Part shown: piece after piece, positions 9,664-18,392 of the stretch | Numbering within the stretch: the stretch's first letter is position 1 | Layout of the letters: each line of letters opens with the position of its first letter | Origin: Arenibacter arenosicollis | Lineage (GTDB): Bacteria; Bacteroidota; Bacteroidia; Flavobacteriales; Flavobacteriaceae | Length of the DNA: 64,000 bases | Assembly: GCF_014397245.1 (NCBI RefSeq) | Contig: NZ_JACLHY010000021.1 | Location: forward strand, 1 to 64,000 | Direction of reading: 5' to 3' | The notes under the pieces: model-generated | Database searches by the model: none | What the model saw: the letters and a program-made list of their open reading frames with translations, nothing else | Told to the model about the DNA's origin: nothing | Program-made: the position numbers and the translations under genes

Positions 9664-9717
9664 AGACCTGTCAGGTTTCTTCAACTTGACAGGTCTATAA
9701 TTAGACCTACAAGGTCT
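9664..9717 (-). terminator. Tandem hairpins after nqrF
   Basis: A stem AGACCTGTCA / TGACAGGTCT (9664-9673 with 9687-9696) is followed by a second small stem AGACCT / AGGTCT (9703-9708 with 9712-9717). The T-tract for the minus strand lies at 9655-9663 as A residues on the plus strand. It is placed 22 bases after the nqrF stop, so it should end or attenuate nqr transcription before the companion gene. Confidence 0.7.
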
Positions 9718-9739
9718 TGGGAATATTGAAGCCTATAAA

Positions 9740-11047
9740 TTAACCTCCAAAATCATCAAATCTAATATGCTCATCAGGGATACCAAAATCCTCTCCCATT
9801 TTTTGAACAGCTTTGTTCATCAACGGTGGTCCACAGAAATAAAGTTCTATATCTTCAGGTGAATCATGATGGTTCAAATAATTCTCTATAACACAATTGT
9901 GTATAAATCCAACAAATCCATCTCCTGGAGCATCTATATTCTCTTTCACCTTCCAGTTATCCTCAGGTAAGGGTTCAGAGAGTGCCAAGTAGAACTTAAA
10001 GTTAGGAAATTCCTTTTCAAGTCTATAAAAGTGATCCAAATAAAACAATTCGCGCTTGGACCTCCCTCCGTACCAATAAGTAACCTTTCTCTTTGTTTTA
10101 AGGGTATTGAAAAGGTGATATAAATGTGAACGCATTGGAGCCATTCCTGCTCCACCGCCAACATACAACATCTCTGAATCCGATTCATTGATAAAGAACT
10201 CACCGTAAGGTCCTGAGATTGTTACAGGGTCACCCTTTTTCAAATTGAATATGTAAGACGATGCAATTCCTGGATTAACTTCCATCCAACCATTCTTGGC
10301 TCTATCCCATGGTGGAGTTGCAATACGTACGTTCAACATAATTTCTCTTCCCTCAGCAGGGTAAGAAGCCATAGAGTATGCTCTTTCCACTGTTTCAGGG
10401 TTTTTCATCACCAACGGCCATAAGTTGAACTTATCCCATTCCGCCTGAAACTTATCCGGAGTTTCATGCTCTTCAGGATGCGCAGTAATATCCATTTCAG
10501 AGAATTTAACTTCGCAAGGAGGAATTTCTATCTGAATATATCCACCAGCCTTATAGCCCATATCCTCTGGAATTTCAACTACGAATTCCTTAATAAATGA
10601 CGCCACGTTATAATTACGAACAACTGTTCCCTGCCATTTTTTAATTCCAAAAACTTCTTCAGGAATGGTAATTTCCATATCCTGCTTTACCTTCACCTGG
10701 CAAGCCAAACGGGCTCCATGATTCAATTCTTTCTTGGAGAAATGTGGGGTTTCTGTTGGAAGGGCTTCCCCACCCCCTGAAAGAACATGACATTCACATT
10801 GTATGCAGGTACCACCACCTCCACATGCCGAAGGAAGAAATATTTTCTGATTTCCCAAAGTGGACAATAATGACCCACCGGAACCTACTTCAATTTTCTT
10901 TTCACCGTTAATGGTTATGGTAACTGGTCCTGATGGAGATAGTTTTTCCTTGGTAAACAGTAACAGTGCCACCAATAATAACAATAGTATTAAAAAAGCA
11001 ACTACCGTTATCAGTATTGTTCCAATTGTACTTGTAGCTAAAATCAT
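9740..11047 (-). CDS. nqrF: Na+-translocating NADH:quinone reductase subunit F
   Basis: 435 residues. An N-terminal membrane helix (about 8-30) is followed by a 2Fe-2S ferredoxin domain with [12 protein letters not shown] and a later Cys (ARLACQV). Next is a ferredoxin-reductase domain with the FAD motif RAYSMASYP and the NADH-binding [12 protein letters not shown], ending in YFCGPPLMN and FDDFGG. It oxidises NADH on the cytoplasmic side and feeds electrons into the pump. It is the last gene of nqrABCDEF and is separated from nqrE by two bases. Confidence 0.97.
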   Translation of the reverse strand: MILATSTIGTILITVVAFLILLLLLVALLLFTKEKLSPSGPVTITINGEKKIEVGSGGSLLSTLGNQKIFLPSACGGGGTCIQCECHVLSGGGEALPTETPHFSKKELNHGARLACQVKVKQDMEITIPEEVFGIKKWQGTVVRNYNVASFIKEFVVEIPEDMGYKAGGYIQIEIPPCEVKFSEMDITAHPEEHETPDKFQAEWDKFNLWPLVMKNPETVERAYSMASYPAEGREIMLNVRIATPPWDRAKNGWMEVNPGIASSYIFNLKKGDPVTISGPYGEFFINESDSEMLYVGGGAGMAPMRSHLYHLFNTLKTKRKVTYWYGGRSKRELFYLDHFYRLEKEFPNFKFYLALSEPLPEDNWKVKENIDAPGDGFVGFIHNCVIENYLNHHDSPEDIELYFCGPPLMNKAVQKMGEDFGIPDEHIRFDDFGG

Positions 11048-11049
11048 TT

Positions 11050-11787
11050 TTACTCGTTTATTATAGCGTTGTTATAAGAAACCGTATTTTCCTTGGTTTC
11101 CTTTATTATCTTCTCTTCCTCTACTTTCTGGGCCGTTTTCTGTTCCACTTCTTTAGGAGCTTCGTCACCACCGGTCAACATTCCGCCAAAACTCATGAAT
11201 CCAATAGCCATAAGCCCAGTAATTATAAAGGTTATGCCTAAACCTCTAAGTGGAGGTGGAACATTGGAATATCTAATTTTCTCTCGTATTGCCGCAATGG
11301 CCAAAATAGCCAAGAACCAACCAATTCCGGAACTAAGTCCATAATTAAAGGCCAGTCCCAAAGATTGTATATCCCTGGACTGCATAAACAATGAGCCTCC
11401 CAATATGGCACAGTTAACCGCTATTAATGGTAAAAATATACCTAATGAATTATAAAGTGCCGGAGAAAATTTTTCCACAACAATCTCTACCAATTGCACC
11501 ATTGTAGCTATGGTGGCTATAAAGAGAATAAATGATAAAAAGCTTAGGTTGTAATCTGCATATTCCGGACCTAACCAAGCTAAGGCTCCATCCCTTAAAA
11601 GATACTGATCCAATAACCAGTTTAAAGGTACGGTTACCGCCAAGACAAATATAACAGCTGCTCCAAGACCAACTGCAGTAGTCACTTTTTTAGAAACGGC
11701 AAGATAAGAACACATTCCTAAGAACGTGGCAAATACCATATTGTCTATAAATATGGATTTAAAAAATAATTCTACATGCTCTAACAT
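11050..11787 (-). CDS. nqrE: Na+-translocating NADH:quinone reductase subunit E, extended C terminus
   Basis: 245 residues with six membrane helices. Cys26 (GMCSYL) and Cys126 (AVNCAIL) are the expected half of the NqrD/NqrE intramembrane Fe-S site. The usual subunit is close to 200 residues. Here a hydrophilic, Glu/Lys-rich tail of about 40 residues follows FMSFGGML ([13 protein letters not shown] and onward, ending NAIINE). The frame is intact and the next gene starts right after, so the tail is not a sequencing artefact of a lost stop in an obvious way. Its role is unknown. Confidence 0.95.
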   Translation of the reverse strand: MLEHVELFFKSIFIDNMVFATFLGMCSYLAVSKKVTTAVGLGAAVIFVLAVTVPLNWLLDQYLLRDGALAWLGPEYADYNLSFLSFILFIATIATMVQLVEIVVEKFSPALYNSLGIFLPLIAVNCAILGGSLFMQSRDIQSLGLAFNYGLSSGIGWFLAILAIAAIREKIRYSNVPPPLRGLGITFIITGLMAIGFMSFGGMLTGGDEAPKEVEQKTAQKVEEEKIIKETKENTVSYNNAIINE

Positions 11788-11811
11788 AACATTCTATTCT
11801 TATGATGACTA

Positions 11812-12459
11812 CTAGTTTTCTTCAATTAATGCTTTGTTGCGCGAACGCTGTACCCAGATAATGAGTCCAACTACGATCAACGCCATGGGGGACAACAGCA
11901 TAAAACCGTTGTTTTCATATCCTATTGAGTATAATCCTGTTTTTTCAATGGGATCTCCCAAAACTTTAAATCCAAGCAAGGTACCTGAGCCCAGTAGCTC
12001 TCTAAAGAACCCAATTATTACCAATATTAAACCATATCCTGCCGCATTCCCTATACCATCCAAGAAGGACCTCCAAGGACCATTGGCCAAGGCAAAAGCT
12101 TCAAAACGTCCCATGATGATACAGTTGGTAATAATTAACCCTACGAAAACAGAAAGTGTTTTGCTCAATTCATAGGCAAAGGCCTTTAACACCTGATCTA
12201 CCATAATTACAAGGGCAGCTACAACGACCAATTGAACAATAATTCTAATCTTTGAAGGTATAATGTCACGCATTAGGGAAATTACAACGTTCCCCATTCC
12301 CATTACGAACAGTACTGAGAAAGCCATTACTATGGATGCCTTTAATTCGGCTGTAATTGCCAAGGCAGAGCATATACCTAGAACCTGAATGGTAATAGGG
12401 TTGTTATCCGCCAAGGGATCTAATATTAGATTTGCATCTTTTTTTGAAAGTAGTGCCAT
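11812..12459 (-). CDS. nqrD: Na+-translocating NADH:quinone reductase subunit D
   Basis: 215 residues, normal length, six membrane helices in inverted topology to NqrE. Cys30 (GICSALAIT) and the later ITNCIIMGRFEAFA cysteine are the NqrD ligands of the intramembrane iron-sulfur centre. The gene is spaced 3 bases from nqrC and 24 bases from nqrE, consistent with one operon. An N-terminal LLSKKDANLILDPLADNNP segment matches the family. Confidence 0.96.
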   Translation of the reverse strand: MALLSKKDANLILDPLADNNPITIQVLGICSALAITAELKASIVMAFSVLFVMGMGNVVISLMRDIIPSKIRIIVQLVVVAALVIMVDQVLKAFAYELSKTLSVFVGLIITNCIIMGRFEAFALANGPWRSFLDGIGNAAGYGLILVIIGFFRELLGSGTLLGFKVLGDPIEKTGLYSIGYENNGFMLLSPMALIVVGLIIWVQRSRNKALIEEN

Positions 12460-12462
12460 GTT

Positions 12463-13215
12463 TTAATTTTTAGCTCTTATGGTTTCCAAATAGGTTTTAT
12501 ATAGATTTACGCTCTGACGAATCATTGCAGAAACACCATCACCTGTAATAGTGGCTCCTGCCAATGCATCAACTTCATTGTCATCTTTAATTTCGTTGGT
12601 AGGATCGTTATTTCCCTTGGCAACAGCAATACCGGCATATTCCGTACCTTTTAAAATGGATTCTCCCGTAAAATCATCCATAAAGTAACGCTGCTTGATA
12701 TTTGCTCCCAACCCAGGTGTCTCACCCTTATGGTCAAAATACGCACCTTGCACAACCAAATTATCATCCAAGGCAACAAAGCCCCATATAGCATCCCATA
12801 GACCTTTACCTCTCATAGGAATGATATAATATTTTGCCCCATCCTTTTCACCAATGAACAATGGCAACTTTCTTGTTTTCCCAGCTTTGGCCTCTGTTTC
12901 CTGTTTTTTAAGATCAATAAGGTAAGCTTGATCATTCTTGGTAATCTGATCTCCTTCAATAACCAATTGCTCAACAATATATTTCTGAAATTCACCAGCT
13001 ACCTTATCGGTAGAAACGAAATTAACACTCCCCTCATCCTCATTTTCGTTTACGCCCATGGCATAAAGAATATTCTGTTGTTTTTCCAACCTTTCGTTCT
13101 CCTTGATCTTTTCGCTAAGTGATGAAGCAAAAAATGCCAAGAGAGACCCTACAATAACCACCATTATGGCGGCGAAGATAACCGTGTAACTATTTTTATC
13201 TGTATTAACTGCCAT
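12463..13215 (-). CDS. nqrC: Na+-translocating NADH:quinone reductase subunit C
   Basis: 250 residues. One N-terminal membrane helix (about 10-30) anchors a periplasmic FMN-binding domain. The flavinylation motif is DALAGATIT, with the acceptor threonine at about residue 222; the usual Ser/Thr three residues before the acceptor is Ala here. It receives electrons from the NqrD/E Fe-S centre and passes them to NqrB. Covalent FMN should be added by the ApbE encoded nearby. Confidence 0.96.
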   Translation of the reverse strand: MAVNTDKNSYTVIFAAIMVVIVGSLLAFFASSLSEKIKENERLEKQQNILYAMGVNENEDEGSVNFVSTDKVAGEFQKYIVEQLVIEGDQITKNDQAYLIDLKKQETEAKAGKTRKLPLFIGEKDGAKYYIIPMRGKGLWDAIWGFVALDDNLVVQGAYFDHKGETPGLGANIKQRYFMDDFTGESILKGTEYAGIAVAKGNNDPTNEIKDDNEVDALAGATITGDGVSAMIRQSVNLYKTYLETIRAKN

Positions 13216-13217
13216 GA

Positions 13218-14486
13218 TTATACTGTTTCTGCTTTTAATTCTTGTGTTTTACCTTCGCTATCTTTAGGCAAAATAGTAGCGTTCTTAGCGCGCTTCAATC
13301 TTCTATTGATATTTCCCCTTATAACATAATGATCAATTGTTGGTGCAAAAACGTTCATCAACAAAATAGCCAAGAAAACGCCTTCCGGATAAGCGGGATT
13401 GAACACCCTTATCAATACTGAAATAAAACCTATAAAGAATCCATAGACCCATTTACCCCTATTGGTCTGGGCACCAGTAACCGGATCGGTCGCCATATAC
13501 ACAATACCAAAGGCCAAACCACCCACGATCAAATGTTGCCAAAAGGCAAAACTCATTAATCCGTAGAATTTACTGGTTTCAGTTATCCAACCGGCATCAA
13601 CAACACCGTTAAAGATAAGCCCCATCACCAAAGCTCCTGCAACAGCACTCACCATGATTCTCCAACTTGCTATTTTACTAAAAATCAAGAAAAGACCCCC
13701 TAACAATATTAGTATCGTAGAAGTTTCCCCAACAGATCCAGGAATAAATCCAAAAAACATATCGGCAACGGAGTAACTCATTTCAGCACCTTTTCCTTGA
13801 GCCAAATAACCCAAAATGGTTTCTCCCGAAATAGCATCCGGACCACCGGCCAAATCAACCGCTTGGTGCACCCATACCTTATCTCCACTCATCCAAGTAG
13901 GATAGGCAAAGAATAGAAAGGCTCTAATGGTAAGTGCTGGATTCAAAATATTCATCCCGGTACCACCAAAAACTTCCTTACCTATAACCACTCCAAAGAC
14001 AACGGCTACAGCCAACATCCATAAAGGAGTATCAATAGGTACGATCAAAGGCACCAACATCCCTGTTACCAAATATCCTTCCTCTACCTCATGACCCTTT
14101 ATTACAGCGAATAAAAATTCAACTGCAAGTCCTACGGCGTAAGAAACGATTACCAAGGGCAAGACAGTCCACGCCCCCATAATGAAGTTCTCCCAAGTTA
14201 GGAAGTTTCCAAAAATCGAAGCTTGTCTAATAACACCATTTGCAGCATCTACTGCAGCATAATGTTGATATCCCGCATTGAATATTCCAAAAAGAAGTAC
14301 TGGCACCAATGCCATGATTACCGTGTTCATTGTCCGTTTTAGATCATCCACAACGCGTACATGGGAACCAGAATGTGTAGTTTCATTGGGAGCATACAAG
14401 AAAGTATGGATAGCATTGAATGCCGGGGCCATCTTCTTGCCCTTATATTTCTCCTTTAGGTTATGTAAATTACTTTTTAAGCTCAT
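13218..14486 (-). CDS. nqrB: Na+-translocating NADH:quinone reductase subunit B
   Basis: 422 residues with about ten membrane helices; the sodium-conducting, quinone-reducing core of the pump. The segment DAISGETILG at about 217-226 is the likely FMN-attachment site with Thr223 as acceptor, by comparison with the D-x-x-S/T-G-A-T motif. Here Glu stands in place of the usual Ala. A second segment, GSVGETST, is also conserved in the family. It overlaps neither neighbour: 3 bases to nqrA and 2 to nqrC. Confidence 0.96.
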   Translation of the reverse strand: MSLKSNLHNLKEKYKGKKMAPAFNAIHTFLYAPNETTHSGSHVRVVDDLKRTMNTVIMALVPVLLFGIFNAGYQHYAAVDAANGVIRQASIFGNFLTWENFIMGAWTVLPLVIVSYAVGLAVEFLFAVIKGHEVEEGYLVTGMLVPLIVPIDTPLWMLAVAVVFGVVIGKEVFGGTGMNILNPALTIRAFLFFAYPTWMSGDKVWVHQAVDLAGGPDAISGETILGYLAQGKGAEMSYSVADMFFGFIPGSVGETSTILILLGGLFLIFSKIASWRIMVSAVAGALVMGLIFNGVVDAGWITETSKFYGLMSFAFWQHLIVGGLAFGIVYMATDPVTGAQTNRGKWVYGFFIGFISVLIRVFNPAYPEGVFLAILLMNVFAPTIDHYVIRGNINRRLKRAKNATILPKDSEGKTQELKAETV

Positions 14487-14489
14487 CTT

Positions 14490-15842
14490 TTATCCTATTT
14501 CTTTATATAATAAATCCAACCCTTCCCTAATGATCTGCTGATGGGGTTGTTTAGAGATGCAAATAAATTCTGTAAGTGAAAAATCCTCCGGAGCCACCTC
14601 GTAAAGACCAAGTTGTTCCATTTCATCCAAGTCCTTCACCATACACGCTTTTAGCAACTGTAAAGGATAAATGTCCATTGGAAAAACCTCTTCATATAAC
14701 CCAGTAACCACAAATGCCCTGTGTTCACCGTTGGTATTGGTGTCCAAATCGTATTTCTTTTTAGGCTGCAACCAGGAAAAGGTCATTGCCCTAGTAGTAG
14801 AAACTTTATTAAAAACTGGCTTGTTCCAGCCAAAAAGTTCATAATCATCACCTTCTGGGATAACACTCACCGTATTGTTATAATAACCCAAATATCCGTC
14901 AGGTTTTGTTTTGCTACCGGTTAGCACATCTCCGTTGATCACTCTAAAATTCTCCGTATTAACGCCGCTGGCATAAAGAAATGTAGATACTTCAGATCCT
15001 ATTTTCGTAGTATAATATTTTGGAGCCTTAACACTGGACCCAACCAAGGCTACTACCCTTTCTGGATTATATCTTCCCGTTAGGACCAACTCACCTATAA
15101 TGACTAAATCCTGTGGTGTAATGGTCCATACCACTTCTCCCTTATTAATTGGATCTATTTTATTAATCTGTGTTCCAACAAGACCAGCCGGATGGGGACC
15201 ACTTACATTATGGATTTCAACATCTTCCATTTTAGTAAAAATGGACTGTCCACCTTTACCAACCGAAACATGCACCTTACCAGGAGTTAATTTCCCCAGC
15301 ACAGTCATTGCGGCCTGTATTTCTTTTTCTTTTCCCTTTAGTGCATAATCCAAGTCAGCAGCCATGGGACTAGTAACATAGGCGGATACAAATATCGCCT
15401 TTGGAGTAACCTTTGGGTTTGCAATAATGTCATAAGGTCTTTGCTTAATAAAAGGCCAACACCCAGATTTTAAAAGCAAGGCTTTAATATCTTCGGCTTT
15501 GGAACTTTTAGGCGACAAAGGCGTATGTGAAACAAACTCTTGGCTTTTGTCCGCCAAAATTTTCAAGGTTAAAATTTTTCTTCTGGCACCTCTTACCACC
15601 TCTACCAATTCCCCACTAACCGGGGAAACAAAAAGCATATCTTCCACATTTTTATTATAAAAAAGTGGTTCTCCCGCCTTTACTTCGGCGCCTTGCTTAA
15701 CTAATAATTTAGGGGTAATTCCGTGAAAATCCTGAAGATTAATCGCATAAACATTACTCAATACAGCTTTGGAAGTAGTCTTTTCCGCCTCACCAATAAG
15801 ATTAATGTTCAAGCCTTTTTTAATTCGGATGTCTTTAGACAT
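14490..15842 (-). CDS. nqrA: Na+-translocating NADH:quinone reductase subunit A
   Basis: 450 residues, soluble, no signal peptide. It starts MSKDIRIKKGLNINLIGEAE, the family N terminus, and contains the VKQGAEVKAGEPLF biotinyl/lipoyl-like segment and the HPAGLVGTQINKI motif. NqrA docks on the cytoplasmic side near the quinone site. First gene of the operon, with a promoter-like TAAATTTG on the minus strand at 15876-15883. Length and motifs are ordinary. Confidence 0.96.
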   Translation of the reverse strand: MSKDIRIKKGLNINLIGEAEKTTSKAVLSNVYAINLQDFHGITPKLLVKQGAEVKAGEPLFYNKNVEDMLFVSPVSGELVEVVRGARRKILTLKILADKSQEFVSHTPLSPKSSKAEDIKALLLKSGCWPFIKQRPYDIIANPKVTPKAIFVSAYVTSPMAADLDYALKGKEKEIQAAMTVLGKLTPGKVHVSVGKGGQSIFTKMEDVEIHNVSGPHPAGLVGTQINKIDPINKGEVVWTITPQDLVIIGELVLTGRYNPERVVALVGSSVKAPKYYTTKIGSEVSTFLYASGVNTENFRVINGDVLTGSKTKPDGYLGYYNNTVSVIPEGDDYELFGWNKPVFNKVSTTRAMTFSWLQPKKKYDLDTNTNGEHRAFVVTGLYEEVFPMDIYPLQLLKACMVKDLDEMEQLGLYEVAPEDFSLTEFICISKQPHQQIIREGLDLLYKEIG

Positions 15843-15875
15843 ATTTAGTAGACCTTAGGTTATCAAAATTTCGAG

Positions 15876-15883
15876 CAAATTTA
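15876..15883 (-). promoter_or_regulatory. Candidate -7 box of the nqr operon
   Basis: Read on the minus strand the bases are TAAATTTG, fitting TAnnTTTG, 34 bases before the nqrA start. A matching -33 TTG at standard spacing was not seen. Confidence 0.35.
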
Positions 15884-16002
15884 CTACTTAATAAAAAGTT
15901 TTCATAATTATTACTTAATTATTACTTATAAATTTAGAGATTAGACCATGCTAACCCATTTAGGCTTGCTTTTTGCTTACCTTTACGAGAAAATATTACC
16001 AA

Positions 16003-17247
16003 ATGCGATTGAAACTTTATGCGCTTTTACTGCTCCTTTCTGCCCATTTAGCATATGCCCAGGTGCAGTCGGAAATTAACCCTCCTTCCAATATTAAATC
16101 TATCATATTTAAAGGTTCCACCGATGACCAATTTCCTGTGGTAAATTTGGGTGACCCCATTTATCTGGAATTTGATGACCTTTTAGCCAATGAACAGGAT
16201 TACTATTACAAAATAGTACATTGTGATTACGATTGGACACCATCCTCCCTATTAAAATCCCAATTCCTAAACGGCTTGGACAACGAGCGCATAGTGGATT
16301 ATGAAAATAGTTACTCTACGCTTCAGCCATACTCCAATTACAAGCTTACCATACCAAATGATAATACCCGATTAAAAGTTAGCGGTAATTTCTTACTGGA
16401 AATTTACAACAGTTATAATGAGCTTCAATTTTCCCGCAGATTTATTGTATATGAAGATTTGGTAAATGTTGGAGGGGTTGTAAAACGTTCAAGGGATTTT
16501 ACCTATCTCAATGAAAAACAGGTAGTGCAATTTACCATTAATACCAACCAGATAAAATTGGTAAATCCCAACAAGGAAGTAAAAGTAACCATTATACAAA
16601 ACTATCAATGGCCGACGGCCATCACCAATATAAGCCCTCAATTTAACATGGGCACAGAATTGGTATATAAATATGACAAGGAAACCAGTTTTTTTGGCGG
16701 GAATGAGTATTTTAATTTTGACACAAAGGACTTAAGGGCCCCCAGTTCCTCCATCTCCCGTATAGAACTGGCAGAGCTCTACAACCATTATCTATTTACC
16801 GATTACTATAGGTATGACCGACCCTACACCTATTACCCCGACGTAAACGGGGATTTTGTAATCAGAACACTGCAGGGAGACGACAGCTCCAGGGAAGCCG
16901 AATACAGCTATGTACACTTTACACTTCCCTACACCGATAAAATTGGCCTGAACGATGTGTTTATCTTCGGAAAATACAACAATTACACATTGGACGAGGA
17001 AAACAAAATGACCTACAACGAGAATACCGGCAATATGGAAGCGGTTATTAAAATGAAACAAGGATTTTACAATTACAAATATGTAATGAAAAACGATAAA
17101 GGTGTTATTGACATGAACACTATTTCTGGCAATTTCCATTTTACCGAAAACAGTTACTTGATCCTGGTATATTATCGCAATTTTGGTGATATTTATGACA
17201 GCATTATTGGAGTAGGCTCTGCAAATTCCAGTACCATTACCAATTAA
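16003..17247 (+). CDS. Type IX secretion system plug protein (DUF5103)
   Basis: 414 residues from the ATG at 16003, which opens MRLKLYALLLLLSAHLAYAQ, a signal peptide; a TTG at 15973 would add ten poorly suited residues. The rest is beta-rich with aromatic clusters such as YYYKIVHCDYDW and FIVYEDL, matching the DUF5103 family. In Flavobacterium johnsoniae the Plug protein closes one opening of the SprA translocon during type IX secretion. The presence of a T9SS-sorted protein at 709-1887 fits. It is divergent from nqrA. Assignment rests on family resemblance by eye. Confidence 0.85.
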   Translation: MRLKLYALLLLLSAHLAYAQVQSEINPPSNIKSIIFKGSTDDQFPVVNLGDPIYLEFDDLLANEQDYYYKIVHCDYDWTPSSLLKSQFLNGLDNERIVDYENSYSTLQPYSNYKLTIPNDNTRLKVSGNFLLEIYNSYNELQFSRRFIVYEDLVNVGGVVKRSRDFTYLNEKQVVQFTINTNQIKLVNPNKEVKVTIIQNYQWPTAITNISPQFNMGTELVYKYDKETSFFGGNEYFNFDTKDLRAPSSSISRIELAELYNHYLFTDYYRYDRPYTYYPDVNGDFVIRTLQGDDSSREAEYSYVHFTLPYTDKIGLNDVFIFGKYNNYTLDEENKMTYNENTGNMEAVIKMKQGFYNYKYVMKNDKGVIDMNTISGNFHFTENSYLILVYYRNFGDIYDSIIGVGSANSSTITN

Positions 17248-17476
17248 CCTTTGTCTTCAATAAGATTCTTTAAATTTATCATTTTCCTGTTTGGCCTTAA
17301 GTCATCTACAGATATAGAGGTCTGAAAAAACGATAGCGGCAACAAATTAAATGGATAAAAAAAAGAGGTTCAAAAGAATATATTAACATTTGCTTAAACG
17401 TGTAAACAAAAAGTCTTATTATATTGCGCCATCATATTAACGGGAAATTCAAAGCAATCCCTAACCAAAATTTAAA

Positions 17477-18352
17477 ATGTGCAGTAGCCTTTACCGAACT
17501 TGGAACCAAGTCATTTTTATCCTTCTTCTTTTTTTAAGCCTAACTTCCCTAGCTCAAGAAACAAAACTTGACGGTCTTTTAAATGACTACCACAACCACC
17601 CCGAATATGTTCTTGTTGCGGCCCACCGGGCAACCAATCCCAATTACCCTGAGAATTCCTTGGCCGCCATCGCGGAAAGCATTCGCATAGGGGTAGATAT
17701 CGTAGAAATAGATATTAGAAAAAGTAAGGACGGAGCACTTGTAATTATGCACGATAAAACTATTGACAGAACCACAAATGGTAGTGGGAAAGTAGATGAT
17801 TTTAGCCTTGATGAGCTAAAGGATTTCCGTCTTAAGTTTGGCAGTGAAATTACAAAGGAGCAAATTCCAACCTTTGAAGAAGTACTTCAGCTAACTAAGG
17901 GAAAAATAATTCTAGATGTAGATTTTAAATTGGAAGATGAGGCTTCCGTTAAAGAAACCTTTGCCCTGATCGAAAAATACGGCATGGAGGACCAGATATT
18001 ATTTTTCCTTTATGACTATCCCGAAACTACACAATATCAGAAATTGAACAAAGACATAAAAATAATGCCTAGGGCCTATTCCAGAAAGGACATTAGGGCC
18101 ATTAAGAAATTAGAGGATATTTCCATTATTCATATTGATGAAAGCTATTACAAAAAAGGAACCATGCGCAGGACTATAAAATCCGGATATAGGGTATGGA
18201 TCAATGCTTTGGGCAAGTATGATGAGATGGAGCGACAAAAGAAAGATTCAGGTTTTGATGCATTATTGACTCGAAAATACGTCAACGTAATTCAAACCGA
18301 TTTACCCGAAGAACTTCTAAACTACCTTAGGGCCAGAAACTTACATCGTTAA
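17477..18352 (+). CDS. Exported glycerophosphodiester phosphodiesterase-family protein
   Basis: 291 residues with a signal peptide (about 1-26, ending SLAQE). The GDPD barrel is recognised by AAHRATNPNYPENSLAAI, DIVEIDIRKSKDG and VIMHDKTIDRTTNGSG, which hold the metal ligands and two catalytic histidines (AHR and MHD). The family hydrolyses glycerophosphodiesters to glycerol 3-phosphate, and some exported members act on other phosphodiesters. It is alone on the plus strand and converges on the GH31 gene 41 bases away. Substrate unknown. Confidence 0.88.
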   Translation: MCSSLYRTWNQVIFILLLFLSLTSLAQETKLDGLLNDYHNHPEYVLVAAHRATNPNYPENSLAAIAESIRIGVDIVEIDIRKSKDGALVIMHDKTIDRTTNGSGKVDDFSLDELKDFRLKFGSEITKEQIPTFEEVLQLTKGKIILDVDFKLEDEASVKETFALIEKYGMEDQILFFLYDYPETTQYQKLNKDIKIMPRAYSRKDIRAIKKLEDISIIHIDESYYKKGTMRRTIKSGYRVWINALGKYDEMERQKKDSGFDALLTRKYVNVIQTDLPEELLNYLRARNLHR

Positions 18353-18392
18353 CCTTTTTAGCATTACCGATTTGGATGTGGGAATGACATAA

